Part shown: positions 1-8,654 of the stretch, piece after piece
Position numbering within the stretch: position 1 is the first letter of the stretch
How the letters are laid out: the number at the start of each line of letters is the position of its first letter
NCBI RefSeq assembly: GCF_020687695.1
Contig: NZ_JAJEWL010000013.1
Coordinates: 1 to 38,740, forward strand
Direction of reading: 5' to 3'
DNA length: 38,740 nt
From: Pusillimonas sp. MFBS29
GTDB taxonomy: Bacteria > Pseudomonadota > Gammaproteobacteria > Burkholderiales > Burkholderiaceae_B
Position numbers and translations under genes: made by a program
The notes under the pieces: generated by a model
Seen by the model: only the letters and a program-made list of their open reading frames with translations
The model's database searches: none
What the model was told of the DNA's origin: nothing

Positions 1-194
1 AGCCTGGGCAGGCGCCAGACCAGATCGCCGTGGCGCTGGCGCAGCGTGTCGCTGATATAGTCGGTGGGCAGGGGTTCGAGCTTGCTCCAATCGAGCAGAT
101 CAAGCCACGGGGCATTGACAATGCCGTGAAACAGCCCGCGCACGATGGCCGGGTTGCTGAACAGCAGGCGGTAGCTGGCGTCGTGTTTGTTCAC
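1..194 (-). CDS. Rpn family nuclease / YhgA-like transposase, N-terminal part, cut by window edge
   Basis: The 64 visible codons start at a GTG (194) and read off the left edge. The peptide opens with NKHDASYRLLFSNP and continues through a LLDWSKLEPLPTDYISD segment to a GDLVWRLP segment. This order (H-D/K-x-Y-K/R-x-L-F-S-x-P, then E-x-L-x-x-x-Y-I-S-D-x-L, then D-L-x-W-R) is typical of the N-terminus of Rpn (recombination-promoting nuclease) proteins, PD-(D/E)XK enzymes formerly annotated as putative transposases. An in-frame stop lies at 246-248 and no ATG lies between it and the GTG, so the GTG start is the best available although its ribosome-binding site is poor. The catalytic core is outside the window. 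The family is known from E. coli RpnA; the substrate here is unknown. Confidence 0.7.
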   Translation of the reverse strand, partial: MNKHDASYRLLFSNPAIVRGLFHGIVNAPWLDLLDWSKLEPLPTDYISDTLRQRHGDLVWRLPR

Positions 195-377
195 GTGGAT
201 AGTCCGACAAGAAGTGGGTATACGTAAACTGTAGAGCCGAAAGATTTACTTGAGACGTTGGAGTGAATCGATTGGTCCAGCGCAGAATTACTGCAGCAGT
301 CGTCGGCTCATAGGCCTTAGGCTGCAGCCGTAATGCCCGCAGTTGCGGGTTTGGCTGGTCCTGCCGATGTGTGGCAT

Positions 378-403
378 AAAAAAAGGCCGGGTGTAAACCG
401 GCC
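378..403 (-). terminator. Rho-independent terminator of the hslVU operon
   Basis: Read on the minus strand, the sequence has a perfect 6-bp stem GGCCGG / CCGGCC around a 7-base loop, followed directly by seven T residues. It lies 22 bases after the hslU stop codon, the expected place for the end of an hslVU transcript. Confidence 0.88.
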
Positions 404-425
404 GTTCTGCAGTGCAGCTACTGCC

Positions 426-1757
426 TTAAAGCACGTAGCGCGCCAGGTCCTGACTGCTGGCGGTTTCTTCCAGCTTGTTATTCACGTAGTCGGCGTCTAT
501 GGTAACGGTGGTGCCGCTGCTGGCGGTGGCGTCGAAAGACAAGTCTTCCAGCAGTTTTTCCATGACTGTGTACAAGCGGCGTGCGCCAATGTTTTCGGTG
601 CGTTCGTTCACATCGAAGGCCAGTTCGGCCAGGCGCTGTATTCCTTCGTCGGTGAAGTCCAGCGTGACGTCTTCGGTGGCCATCAGGGCATGGTATTGCT
701 TGGTCAGTGACGAGTCGGTGTCGCACAGAATGCGCACGAAATCTTGTGCGGTCAGTGAGTCGAGCTCGACGCGAATGGGGAAGCGGCCCTGCAGTTCTGG
801 AATCAGATCGGATGGCCGAGACATCTGGAATGCGCCCGAGGCAATGAACAGAATATGGTCGGTCTTGACCACGCCGTATTTGGTATTCACGGTTGTGCCT
901 TCAACCAGGGGCAGCAGGTCGCGCTGCACGCCCTGGCGCGAAACGTCGCCGCCAGAGTGTTCCTGGCGGGTGGCGATTTTGTCGATCTCGTCAAGGAACA
1001 CGATACCGTTCTGTTCGGCATTGGCCACCGCGCTGGTGCGCAGTTCTTCTTCGTTGATGCGGCGCCCGGCTTCTTCTTCCGTGAGCAGCTTGAAGGCTTG
1101 CTTGACGGTCATTTTCTTGGGCTTTTTCTTGTCGCGGCCCAGGCCTGCGAACATGCCCTTGAGCTGTTCGGTCATTTCCTCCATGCCCGGAGGTGCCATG
1201 ATTTCCATCTGTGGCGCCATTTGAGCGACGTCGATCTCGATTTCCATGTCGTCGAGCTTGCCCTCGCGCAGGCGTTTGCGGAAGGTCTGGCGGGCGTTGT
1301 TTTCTTCGCGCACGGGTTCGCCGCTGGCGTCGCGCGGTGGCGACACCAGTACGTCGAGGATGCGGTCTTCGGCAGCGTCTTCGGCCTGGGTGCGCACGCG
1401 GCGCATTTGAAGGTCGCGCGACTGCTTGACGGAAATTTCGACAAGGTCGCGAATGATGGTGTCGACATCACGGCCCACATAGCCGACTTCGGTAAATTTG
1501 GTGGCTTCGATCTTGATGAAGGGTGCGTTGGCCAGTTTGGCAAGGCGGCGAGCGATCTCGGTCTTGCCTACACCGGTGGGCCCTATCATCAGGATGTTCT
1601 TGGGGACGATTTCGTGGCGCAAGGGCTCGGGCACTTGCTGTCGGCGCCAGCGGTTGCGCAGTGCGACTGCGACCGAACGTTTGGCGCGGTTCTGGCCAAC
1701 GATATTTTTGTCGAGTTCGGAGACGATTTCTCCGGGGGTCATATTGGTAGCGGACAT
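426..1757 (-). CDS. hslU: HslU, ATPase subunit of the HslVU (ClpYQ) protease
   Basis: This AAA+ unfoldase forms hexamers that feed unfolded substrates to the HslV peptidase in the cytoplasm. From the ATG at 1757 the product is 443 residues, the family's usual length. It opens [20 protein letters not shown] and carries Walker [10 protein letters not shown], the I domain rich in acidic and methionine residues (about residues 110-240), Walker [10 protein letters not shown], and the C-terminal tail ending DLARYVL that docks in HslV. The frame stays open upstream of 1757, but the extra 20 codons do not resemble the family and would overlap hslV. Only 17 bases separate it from the hslV stop, so the two are one operon. 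It is followed by a clear terminator. Confidence 0.97.
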   Translation of the reverse strand: MSATNMTPGEIVSELDKNIVGQNRAKRSVAVALRNRWRRQQVPEPLRHEIVPKNILMIGPTGVGKTEIARRLAKLANAPFIKIEATKFTEVGYVGRDVDTIIRDLVEISVKQSRDLQMRRVRTQAEDAAEDRILDVLVSPPRDASGEPVREENNARQTFRKRLREGKLDDMEIEIDVAQMAPQMEIMAPPGMEEMTEQLKGMFAGLGRDKKKPKKMTVKQAFKLLTEEEAGRRINEEELRTSAVANAEQNGIVFLDEIDKIATRQEHSGGDVSRQGVQRDLLPLVEGTTVNTKYGVVKTDHILFIASGAFQMSRPSDLIPELQGRFPIRVELDSLTAQDFVRILCDTDSSLTKQYHALMATEDVTLDFTDEGIQRLAELAFDVNERTENIGARRLYTVMEKLLEDLSFDATASSGTTVTIDADYVNNKLEETASSQDLARYVL

Positions 1758-1774
1758 AATAAGCGGGACCCTGC

Positions 1775-2308
1775 TTAAAGTGTTTCGACGATGTGGTTCT
1801 GATTCGTGTAGATGCACAAATCACCCGCGATTTCCAGTGACTTCTTGACGATGTCGGCGGGAGCCATTTCGGTGTTTTGCAAGAGGGCCAAAGCGGCCGA
1901 TTGGGCGTAGGCGCCGCCCGAACCGATGGCGGCCAGACCGTGCTCGGGCTCGAGCACGTCGCCATTGCCGGTCAGCACAAGGGTGTGTTCCTTGTCTGCC
2001 ACGATCAGCATGGCTTCAAGGCGACGCAGCACGCGATCGGTACGCCAGTCTTTGGTGAGCTCAACGGCGGCGCGCATTAAATTACCCTGGTGTTTTTCCA
2101 GCTTGGCTTCGAAGCGTTCTTGTAGCGTGAAGGCGTCTGCTGTGGCGCCGGCAAAGCCGGCCAGTATCTTGTCGTTGTAAAGGCGGCGAATCTTGCGTGC
2201 CGTGCCTTTGATGACGATGTTGCCCAGGGTGACCTGACCGTCTCCGCCCAGGGCGACTTGTTCGCCACGGCGAACGCAAATGATGGTGGTAGCGTGAAAT
2301 TGTTCCAT
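1775..2308 (-). CDS. hslV: HslV, peptidase subunit of the HslVU protease
   Basis: This is the proteasome-like threonine peptidase of HslVU, a double hexamer in the cytoplasm. The 177-residue product matches the family along its length, with the conserved segments [36 protein letters not shown] and AIGSGGAYA. The catalytic threonine is Thr7: the chain reads MEQFHA before [10 protein letters not shown], so six residues rather than only the methionine must be removed to free it. The start at 2308 is preceded by a good AAGGAAG ribosome-binding site at the right distance. Upstream lies a heat-shock-type promoter. First gene of the hslVU operon. Confidence 0.97.
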   Translation of the reverse strand: MEQFHATTIICVRRGEQVALGGDGQVTLGNIVIKGTARKIRRLYNDKILAGFAGATADAFTLQERFEAKLEKHQGNLMRAAVELTKDWRTDRVLRRLEAMLIVADKEHTLVLTGNGDVLEPEHGLAAIGSGGAYAQSAALALLQNTEMAPADIVKKSLEIAGDLCIYTNQNHIVETL

Positions 2309-2329
2309 GTATCTTCCTTTGAGCCCTCT

Positions 2330-2357
2330 AGCTGGGGGCGACGGCCGTAATTTCAAG
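2330..2357 (-). promoter_or_regulatory. Predicted sigma-32 heat-shock promoter of hslVU
   Basis: On the minus strand a perfect CTTGAAA (2357-2351) is followed after 13 bases by CCCCAGCT (2337-2330). The sigma-32 consensus is CTTGAAA, 13-14 bases, CCCCATNT, so all seven -35 positions and six of the seven defined -10 positions agree. Transcription would begin near 2323, giving a leader of about 15 bases that still holds the hslV ribosome-binding site. hslVU is a classical heat-shock operon in enterobacteria; control here is inferred from the match. Confidence 0.75.
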
Positions 2358-2533
2358 GGGACGGGCGGGGTGGTTCAGGAAATCTTACTACTTGCAGCAT
2401 GCGGGCCGACCCTGTTGCGGGCAGGGTTTTGTTTGTTGAACGATGCTACACTCGGGCGGTCCTGTATGGACGACGACGCGGGGCTGCTCGTGCCGCCCCG
2501 CGCCCCAACTATCAAAATAAGACAGAGGCATCC

Positions 2534-2755
2534 ATGCACTACATTATTCAGCTTTTAGCCGCAATTCTTATTGGTACCGCCATCGGTGCCGTGCTCAGCC
2601 AGCGTACCAAGGCGCTGCTCATCGGCTCCGTCATAGGCATCGTGCTGGGCATAGTTGCTCTGGTCACGGCTTCGTGGGTGCCACTGGCGGTGGGCACGGC
2701 CGTCTTCCTGGCGGTCCAGGGGTTGCAGCGCGACAATTATTCATCGCGCGCCTGA
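2534..2755 (+). CDS. Small hydrophobic membrane protein of 73 residues, function unknown
   Basis: The product begins MHYIIQLLAAILIGTAIG and consists almost wholly of three hydrophobic segments (about residues 4-22, 30-47 and 50-66), with a short polar tail ending QRDNYSSRA. No catalytic motif is visible and I do not recognise the family. The ATG at 2534 is preceded by an AGAGG-like ribosome-binding site. The frame is open further upstream to 2399, but the additional 45 residues are arginine-rich and look non-coding. The gene is divergent from hslVU and stands 45 bases before the VOC gene, with which it may be co-transcribed. Confidence 0.7.
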   Translation: MHYIIQLLAAILIGTAIGAVLSQRTKALLIGSVIGIVLGIVALVTASWVPLAVGTAVFLAVQGLQRDNYSSRA

Positions 2756-2800
2756 GTCATACCGACCGGCGTTGCATAAACCAGCAAGCAATCAGATCGC

Positions 2801-3508
2801 ATGTCTGTGGATTTTGACCATCTGGTCCTGATGATGCGCGATCAGCTGCTTGATCGCGCGCCGCGTCTGCAGGAAGATGGCTTTCATCTTACCGGGGTGT
2901 CGGTACATAACCTGGGTTCCATCAATCAGCTCATTACGCTTGATTCGTCGTATATCGAGCTTCTGGGCTGGCCTGCCGGACAGCCTCCGGCGCGCAAGGA
3001 AATCGCCGAGCAACCACTGGGATTGGACGCGCTGGTTTTCAGGCCACGCAACGCGGGTGACACCTTCGAGCAGTTGCGCCGGGCGGGTTTCGAAGTGAAT
3101 CCGGTGCAAAGGCTGGAACGGCTGGTGCCGACAGCGACGGGCACAGGCATGGCCAGGTTCGATACGGTTCGTTTTGCCCGGCAGCCCATACCCGGCTTGC
3201 GCATTTACTATTGCCAGCACCTGACGCCCGAGTACATCTGGAATGAAAGCGTCATGCAGCATGAAAATGGGGCACAGTCGCTGCGTGAAATCGTGGTCAA
3301 GGCGCCCGACGCGCGCAGTGTTGCCGATACGCTGGCCGTGCTGACAGAAGGGCAGGTACTGGCGGCCGCTGATGACGGTTTCGTGCTGAATCTGCCCAAT
3401 TTGCGGCTGATGGTGGTGCCTGATGCCCGCCTTTCAGCGCCTGTGATCTGGCAAGCGGCACTGGGCTATCGCGATGGCACGCTACGCCCCTTCGTGTCAC
3501 CTATATAA
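2801..3508 (+). CDS. VOC superfamily protein, glyoxalase-like domain type 3
   Basis: This is a 235-residue cytoplasmic protein. The N-terminus MSVDFDHLVLMMRDQLLDRA followed by GFHLTGVSVHNLGSINQLI and SSYIELLGW is characteristic of Glyoxalase_3 (PF13468-type) proteins, which have a tandem beta-alpha-beta-beta-beta fold. The first His (FDH) and the Glu of YIELLGW are at positions that bind metal in VOC enzymes. The second half carries the weaker repeat EIVVKAPDARSVADTLAVL. Substrate and reaction cannot be told from sequence. It follows the small membrane-protein gene and precedes a Bug receptor gene, so context gives no pathway. Confidence 0.8.
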   Translation: MSVDFDHLVLMMRDQLLDRAPRLQEDGFHLTGVSVHNLGSINQLITLDSSYIELLGWPAGQPPARKEIAEQPLGLDALVFRPRNAGDTFEQLRRAGFEVNPVQRLERLVPTATGTGMARFDTVRFARQPIPGLRIYYCQHLTPEYIWNESVMQHENGAQSLREIVVKAPDARSVADTLAVLTEGQVLAAADDGFVLNLPNLRLMVVPDARLSAPVIWQAALGYRDGTLRPFVSPI

Positions 3509-3605
3509 TCTAATATAAGCATTCAACCATTTGTTATAAGTAAAAGGATTAAGCCGCGTTATCATTCACGGTTTGGTTGACGTACCTATAACACTGGATT
3601 TCATT

Positions 3606-4598
3606 ATGCTTAGCACTGCCAAATCAAGCCTGGCGGCAGCAACATTTTTCAAAGCGGTGGCAGGTGGTTTGCTGGCCTTGTCGGCAATATCTTTTGCCCA
3701 GGCAGCCGAGCAACAGCCCATACGCCTGGTCGTACCGTTTCCTCCCGGAGGCAGTACCGATATCGCCTCGCGCATTATTCAGCCCAAGCTGGCCGCGCTG
3801 CTGAATCGCGACGTAGTCATCGAGAACAAGCCGGGCGCAGCCACGCAGATTGCCAGTCAATATGTCCAGCGCTCCAAGCCCGATGGCAATACTTTGCTGG
3901 TCAGCTTTGACAGCCATTCGCTCAATCCTATCGTGCGACCGTTGCCCTACGATACCTTCAAGGATTTTCGAGGTATTACCTTTGCCCTGCGCTTCCCTCT
4001 TGTAGTGGGCGTATCGAAGCACGTCGAGGCTAATTCCCTGCAGGAATTTGTGGCCGCTGCCAAGGCCGACCCGGAAAAGTACAGCTATGCCTCAACGGGT
4101 CTGGGCTCGCTGAACCACCTCGCTCCGGAAGAGCTCAAGCGCATGGCCGGCATTGAATTGCTGCATGTGCCTTTTGCCGGAGGCGGGCAGGCCATGCAGT
4201 CATTGGTAGGCAATATTACTCACGCGGCATTCTTGAGCTATGCGGCGTTCAAACCGCAAATCGAGGCGGGCAACATCAAGCCACTGGCTGTGACAGGCGC
4301 CACGCGTATTGCCGACTTGCCGGACGTTCCCACCGTAAAGGAATCGGGTTATCCGGACTTTGAGGCTTATTCCTGGATAGGCATTTTTGCGCCCGCCGAA
4401 ACGCCCGACGATATCGCCAACACGCTCACCGACGCCTTCCGGAAAGCCTTGACCGACAAGGACGTGAAGGATCAATTGGCTAACCTGGGCTTCGAGGTCA
4501 TGGCCACAGATGGCCCGACGGTAGATCGCTATGCGGTCGAGCAATACCAGCGCTGGAACAATTTCGTGAAGGAAACCGGCCTGTCGCTGACGAAGTAG
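3606..4598 (+). CDS. Bug family tripartite tricarboxylate transporter substrate-binding protein
   Basis: This is a periplasmic solute receptor of the Bug/TctC family, which bind carboxylates, amino acids or aromatic acids. From the ATG at 3606 it has 330 residues: a signal peptide of about 33 residues ending FAQA before AEQQPIRLVVPFPPGG, then the family marks PFPPGGSTDIASR, VIENKPGAATQIA and YASTGLGSLNHL. Reading from the upstream TTG at 3573 would place 11 non-signal residues first, so 3606 is preferred. No tctA or tctB membrane genes are adjacent. Such orphan receptors are abundant in Bordetella and relatives, and some act in signalling. Ligand unknown. Confidence 0.92.
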   Translation: MLSTAKSSLAAATFFKAVAGGLLALSAISFAQAAEQQPIRLVVPFPPGGSTDIASRIIQPKLAALLNRDVVIENKPGAATQIASQYVQRSKPDGNTLLVSFDSHSLNPIVRPLPYDTFKDFRGITFALRFPLVVGVSKHVEANSLQEFVAAAKADPEKYSYASTGLGSLNHLAPEELKRMAGIELLHVPFAGGGQAMQSLVGNITHAAFLSYAAFKPQIEAGNIKPLAVTGATRIADLPDVPTVKESGYPDFEAYSWIGIFAPAETPDDIANTLTDAFRKALTDKDVKDQLANLGFEVMATDGPTVDRYAVEQYQRWNNFVKETGLSLTK

Positions 4599-4639
4599 AC
4601 GTATCCGGTGGGCATGCCGGCAAAGGTATGCCCGACTGG

Positions 4640-5830
4640 TTATTCGTGTTTGATGGCGGTAGCCGAAAGCGTCATCAACATCAGTGTGGCGGCCAGGCCT
4701 ATGGTGGCCGACAGCCACAAGGCCTGTATGCCGTAGGCGTTCAGGCATATGCCAAATAACCACGGCGCAAGAGCCTGTGCGATGCGTGCCGGCACCATGA
4801 GCATGCCCTGGCGGTGTCCATAGCCTTGTGGTCCGAAAATTACCAAAGGCAGTGTGCCTTTGGCTATGGTCAGTATGCCGTTGCCCGCGCCATGCAGCAC
4901 GCCGAATGCTGCGGCGGCGGGTGCTCCGATTACACCGAAAATCAGCGCACCAATCGGGTGCAGCGCTGCGGCAAGCCGTGCCGACAACAAGGGATGAATC
5001 TTGCGCAGCAGGCCGAACTCCAGCAGCCGCGCGGCGACCTGGGCCGGGCCGATAAGCGTGCCGACCAGGACGGCGGTGGCCAGGCTGGTGCCCCCTGCCT
5101 GCAGCAGTTGCGGCAGATGCGCGGCCATGGACGTGCTGATGAACCAGGTGGCGGCAAATACAAATGCCAGCACGAATGACGCCCAGCGCCGGTGGCTGCC
5201 GTTATCGGCGTCGGGCGCAGGAAGATCTGTTTGCGGCTCAGGGGCCTGTGTTGCGGAGTTTGCGGGCAGTTTTGGCAGGCTTAGATTGAGTCCCAGCCCC
5301 AATGTCAGATGCAGTGCCGCCCAGACCAGGCAGGCCCCGCGCCAGCCTATGTGAATTTCCATGAAGGTCGACAGCGGCCAGCCCACGGTGCTGGCAAAGC
5401 CTGCAATCAGCGTAATGCCGGTGATCGCACCGCGCGAGCGGTTGCCGTACAAGGCCACCAGGGTTGAAAAGCCGGCTTCATACAGGCCGCTGCCCATGCC
5501 CACGCCTATGATCAGCCAGGCTGCGAACAGCCCTATGGGCCCCTGGGCAAGCGCAAGACTCGCCAACCCTAGCGCGAAGACGATGCTGATGATGGACAGC
5601 ACCGGTCGGCCACCATAGCGGTCGATCAGGCGGCCGGCACCAGGGCCGAGCAATGCGGAAACGATCAGGGCGGCGCTGAAGGCTGCAAACACGGTGGGGG
5701 TGGACACGCCCAGGTCGCGGGCCATGGGAGCCGCCAGCATGGCCGGCAGGTAATAGGTCGAGGCCCAGGCCAGTGTCTGGGCCATTCCCAAGCGGATGAC
5801 TACGCCGGTTCCGGGCTCCACAGGTTTCAC
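4640..5830 (-). CDS. MFS transporter, 12 transmembrane segments
   Basis: This is an inner-membrane major facilitator of about 396 residues. After GTGVVIRLGMAQTLAWASTYYLPAML there are about twelve hydrophobic segments. The loop after the second carries GRLIDRYGGRPVL, the MFS motif A (GxxxDRxGRR type), and GVGMGSGLYEAGFSTLVALYG lies in the fourth to fifth segments. A hydrophilic central loop, about residues 190-220, is rich in Pro, Asp and Ala. The start is a GTG at 5830, five bases after the stop of the preceding gene; an ATG at 5785 is an alternative. It is the last gene of a four-gene minus-strand cassette and may export a precursor or be an unrelated passenger. Substrate unknown. Confidence 0.85.
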   Translation of the reverse strand: MKPVEPGTGVVIRLGMAQTLAWASTYYLPAMLAAPMARDLGVSTPTVFAAFSAALIVSALLGPGAGRLIDRYGGRPVLSIISIVFALGLASLALAQGPIGLFAAWLIIGVGMGSGLYEAGFSTLVALYGNRSRGAITGITLIAGFASTVGWPLSTFMEIHIGWRGACLVWAALHLTLGLGLNLSLPKLPANSATQAPEPQTDLPAPDADNGSHRRWASFVLAFVFAATWFISTSMAAHLPQLLQAGGTSLATAVLVGTLIGPAQVAARLLEFGLLRKIHPLLSARLAAALHPIGALIFGVIGAPAAAAFGVLHGAGNGILTIAKGTLPLVIFGPQGYGHRQGMLMVPARIAQALAPWLFGICLNAYGIQALWLSATIGLAATLMLMTLSATAIKHE

Positions 5831-5835
5831 ATGTT

Positions 5836-7233
5836 CTATGAGTGCAATACGGTATTTTGCCACGCAGTGGCGTCGTCCGGGTCCGAGCGTATCGGGGCCG
5901 CTATCATGGCCCAGGCAAACAGGGCGGCCATGATGGCCCAGTAGGCATAGCGGAAATCGCTTGCTATGCCGAAGATCAGGTAAGTCATGATGTAGGTCGT
6001 TCCGCCCAGGGCCACGGCGCCTGCCGCCACGTCGATGGCGCCCGCACGTCGGCGCCACAGTATCGGGATGGCAATGATGTTCAGCAGCAGCCAGAACCAG
6101 GGCCGCATGAAGAAGGCATCTTCAACCGAGCCGATGTAGTGCTGGAAGGCCTGGAACAGAGGCTGTTGCGGGTGGACGATGCCAAGATCGTTGTTGTCTA
6201 TGCCGGGATATCGTGCCCAGTAGGACGATTCGGTACCTATGCGCAGAAAGCTTCCGAAGACGTTCAGGCGGTGTTCGGCATAGGCCAGCGGGTGGTGGCG
6301 TATGGCCTGCATCCAGGTGCGCAGGGGTTGCCCGTTGGTGTACCAGCCCGCATCTGTATGGCGGTTCATCACGAACAGGCACTTTTCAGGGTCGGCATAG
6401 GCGTTCCAGTCGGTGAGCACGTAGCATTGCATGGCTTGCTGCAGTTCCTGATCGGTAAAGTCCACGCCAAACGCGTTGGTGCCCGAGTTCCTGGTGATGC
6501 CGGCCAGATCATAAAGGATCAGGTCGGTGAACATGTCGATTTTTCTGACTTCGTAAACCTGGTCGATGATGGCGGTGCTGACCTTGAGCGTACTCAGGCT
6601 GGCCATGCATGACAGCAGGAAGATCATCAGCGCCTTTCTGATGGTGGGTAATTGCGCAAGGTGCAGCAGGACCAGCGCCGTCAGTACGAAAGGCGCCGCT
6701 GTGACCGCGTTATGTCGCACCAGCAGGCCGTATGCGAAAACGACATAGGCCAGGGCCATCAGGATATGCCTGGCCGTGCGTTGCGATGGGTGATCGCAGG
6801 CATAAATCGCAATGCAGGCGGCGGTCCACCAGCAAACGGCGAGCGTCGTATCTTTCCACAGCACGCCGATGAAATTCAGGATGAATGGCAGCAATAGCAC
6901 TAAGGGAAGCAGGTAGCCCAGCCATGGCTTGCGTCGGCGTATGGTTTCGGCCAGCAGCAGCGAGCCCAAAGAGAATACGCCAATATTGAACGCCACCATA
7001 ACGGCGGGAGAGTCCCATAGCCAGCGCAGCGTCTGGAGCAGCAAAATGTAGGCTACCGGATGAGCATTGGTCAGCGGAGCGCTGCCGTCGCTTATGCGCC
7101 ATGTCTGGAGCGAATCGTAGCTCATGAGCCCGGGGTTCACAGCCAGGAAGGCAGTAAGGAAACAGGCTGCCGTCAGCAGGGCAAGCGGCAACGCAACGTA
7201 GCAAGGCCGCGCCGGGTTTGTATCAGTTTGCAT
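5836..7233 (-). CDS. Polytopic membrane protein resembling GT-C glycosyltransferases
   Basis: The 465-residue product has about eleven hydrophobic segments. Just after the first comes NPGLMSYDSLQTW, then NAHPVAYILLLQ. This resembles the first periplasmic loop of GT-C enzymes (ArnT, PMT, RgtB type), where an acidic residue is catalytic. A large soluble loop, about residues 235-345, contains DLAGITRNSGTNAFG and NRHTDAGWYTNG. The neighbours, a polyprenyl-phosphate glycosyltransferase and a small flippase, strongly suggest that it transfers a sugar from an undecaprenyl-phosphate donor to an envelope acceptor on the periplasmic side. The three-base gap to the flippase stop supports one operon. I do not recognise a named family, so the function is inference. 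Confidence 0.7.
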   Translation of the reverse strand: MQTDTNPARPCYVALPLALLTAACFLTAFLAVNPGLMSYDSLQTWRISDGSAPLTNAHPVAYILLLQTLRWLWDSPAVMVAFNIGVFSLGSLLLAETIRRRKPWLGYLLPLVLLLPFILNFIGVLWKDTTLAVCWWTAACIAIYACDHPSQRTARHILMALAYVVFAYGLLVRHNAVTAAPFVLTALVLLHLAQLPTIRKALMIFLLSCMASLSTLKVSTAIIDQVYEVRKIDMFTDLILYDLAGITRNSGTNAFGVDFTDQELQQAMQCYVLTDWNAYADPEKCLFVMNRHTDAGWYTNGQPLRTWMQAIRHHPLAYAEHRLNVFGSFLRIGTESSYWARYPGIDNNDLGIVHPQQPLFQAFQHYIGSVEDAFFMRPWFWLLLNIIAIPILWRRRAGAIDVAAGAVALGGTTYIMTYLIFGIASDFRYAYWAIMAALFAWAMIAAPIRSDPDDATAWQNTVLHS

Positions 7234-7236
7234 GGG

Positions 7237-7578
7237 CTAGGCCCTGACGGTAATCACGATGCCCAGCATGATCAGCGCCACGCCCACAAAGTACTGAAAA
7301 TGAAATCTTTCGCCGAACACGAAATGGCTGCCTATGGGAACCAGCACGAAGGCGAGCGCCATCAGGGGATAGACGCGCCCCAGGTCGACTTTCTGCAGCA
7401 CCCAGACCCAGCCTATGGTGGTGATGCCGTAAAGGCTGAGCGCAATGAAGAGCGTCAGTGCCGTTCGGGGGGCGAACAGGCTGCCGGTTTGTTGCAGAGA
7501 ATTGGCGCTGAGCTTGAACAGCAGTTGCCCGGCCGCGATCCCCACCACGCATATCAGCGCGACCACTTGTGCAATCAT
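7237..7578 (-). CDS. EamA/ArnE-like small drug/metabolite-type transporter, probable lipid-sugar flippase subunit
   Basis: The 113-residue product has four transmembrane segments: MIAQVVALICVVGIAAGQLL, then segments around residues 36-55, 60-80 and 90-110. The motifs FKLSAN, GWVWVLQKVDLGRVYPLMALAFVLVP and GIVITVRA are those of the single EamA-domain proteins ArnE/ArnF and Bordetella LgmD, which move undecaprenyl-phosphate-linked amino sugars across the inner membrane. The start ATG at 7578 overlaps the stop of the upstream glycosyltransferase (ATGA), so the pair is translationally coupled. A longer open frame to 7710 lies inside the glycosyltransferase gene and is not used. Which lipid sugar it moves is unknown. 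Confidence 0.85.
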   Translation of the reverse strand: MIAQVVALICVVGIAAGQLLFKLSANSLQQTGSLFAPRTALTLFIALSLYGITTIGWVWVLQKVDLGRVYPLMALAFVLVPIGSHFVFGERFHFQYFVGVALIMLGIVITVRA

Positions 7579-8594
7579 GTCGAAGTTCCGTCTTGATGGC
7601 TTTGCTTCAGTTTGCTCTCGTTTTTTGCAGTTCGTTCCTGCATGACATGCAAGGGCCGCCTGGGGACTGAGGCAATGTCGTAGCCTAGAGAAGCCAGAAT
7701 AAGCTGGCAACCTATCAGAATTGGCAGTGCCGCAACCATGACTGTGCCGGCCGGTGTCGAGGTGCCGTTCCCGCTCAGCACATGATAGCTGCCGAACACG
7801 CAGCCGAAAATCAGCAGGGCTATGCCCAGCGGCAGTTCTATCGAGGCCAGGGACAGGTCGCGAAGATAGTAATTATAAAAAATGCGCTTGAGGAAGTTGC
7901 GACAATGTTTGACCGAAAACTCACCAATGATTCTCGAGATTTTCAGGTTGCTGACTTCGCTGCCGTATTTGGCGTCCATGGGTACATCAACCACCACGGC
8001 ACGCAATGTGTTCAGGCGAAACAGCATGTCGGTTTCGAAGAAGTAGCGCGTGCTGATCTTGTGGAAGGGCAGGTGGCGGGCAACGCTGGCGTGGATGGCG
8101 GTATAGCCGTTGGTGGGGTCGAACAGATCCCAGTAACCCGATGAAAGCTTGGTCATGAAGGAAAGCAGGGAGTTGCCTATCAACCTTGCCTTGGGCATGG
8201 CGCCGATTTTTTCCAGATTGAAAAAACGGTTGCCTTTGGTGTAGTCGGCGTCGCCGGCAAGTATGGGCGCCACGAAGCCCGGGATCAGGGTGGCGTCCAT
8301 CTGGCCGTCGCCGTCCAGCTTGATCATGATGTCGGCGCCGTCTTCCAGGGCGGCGCGATAGCCTGTCATGACGGCTCCTCCGACGCCCTGATTGACCTCG
8401 TGACGCAATATCTTCACTCTGGGGTCGGTGCAGTGCGCTGCAACAAAGTCACCTGAGTGATCGGGGCATTTATCGTCGACGACGTAAATGCTGTCGACCT
8501 CGGTGCCTATGCTGTCGATAACGCCAAGAATATGCGCGGTAACGCGATAACAGGGTATTACAACGGAAATGTGTGCTGAAAATTCTGTGTGCAT
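7575..8594 (-). CDS. Family 2 glycosyltransferase, polyprenyl-phosphate sugar synthase (GtrB/ArnC/DPM1-like)
   Basis: The 339-residue product has a cytoplasmic GT-A domain, SVVIPCYRV at about 10-18, VVDDKCPDHSG at 38-48 and the metal-binding DGDGQMD at 94-100. An amphipathic stretch and two C-terminal transmembrane helices follow, about 249-271 and 283-305. This is the layout of enzymes that load a sugar from a nucleotide donor onto undecaprenyl phosphate. The ATG at 8594 has an AGGA ribosome-binding site and is preferred to one 14 codons upstream. It heads the cassette. In Bordetella the lgm locus combines a similar enzyme with a deacetylase, a flippase and an ArnT-like transferase; no deacetylase is present here, so the sugar probably differs. 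Confidence 0.88.
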   Translation of the reverse strand: MHTEFSAHISVVIPCYRVTAHILGVIDSIGTEVDSIYVVDDKCPDHSGDFVAAHCTDPRVKILRHEVNQGVGGAVMTGYRAALEDGADIMIKLDGDGQMDATLIPGFVAPILAGDADYTKGNRFFNLEKIGAMPKARLIGNSLLSFMTKLSSGYWDLFDPTNGYTAIHASVARHLPFHKISTRYFFETDMLFRLNTLRAVVVDVPMDAKYGSEVSNLKISRIIGEFSVKHCRNFLKRIFYNYYLRDLSLASIELPLGIALLIFGCVFGSYHVLSGNGTSTPAGTVMVAALPILIGCQLILASLGYDIASVPRRPLHVMQERTAKNESKLKQSHQDGTST

Positions 8595-8654
8595 GAGGCC
8601 GTCCTGACAGGCTGCTCCAACCACTGAAAAATGCAAGTTCAGGCAGCAACTGCA

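Noticed and set aside
855-1778. Plus-strand open frame of 307 codons, antisense to hslU
   Set aside because: HslU is unmistakable on the minus strand. The plus frame is a by-product of high GC and has no domain.
4610-4633. Short inverted repeat GGGCAT / ATGCCC between the convergent Bug and MFS genes
   Set aside because: Six-base arms, 12-base loop and no T-run on either strand make a terminator call too weak.
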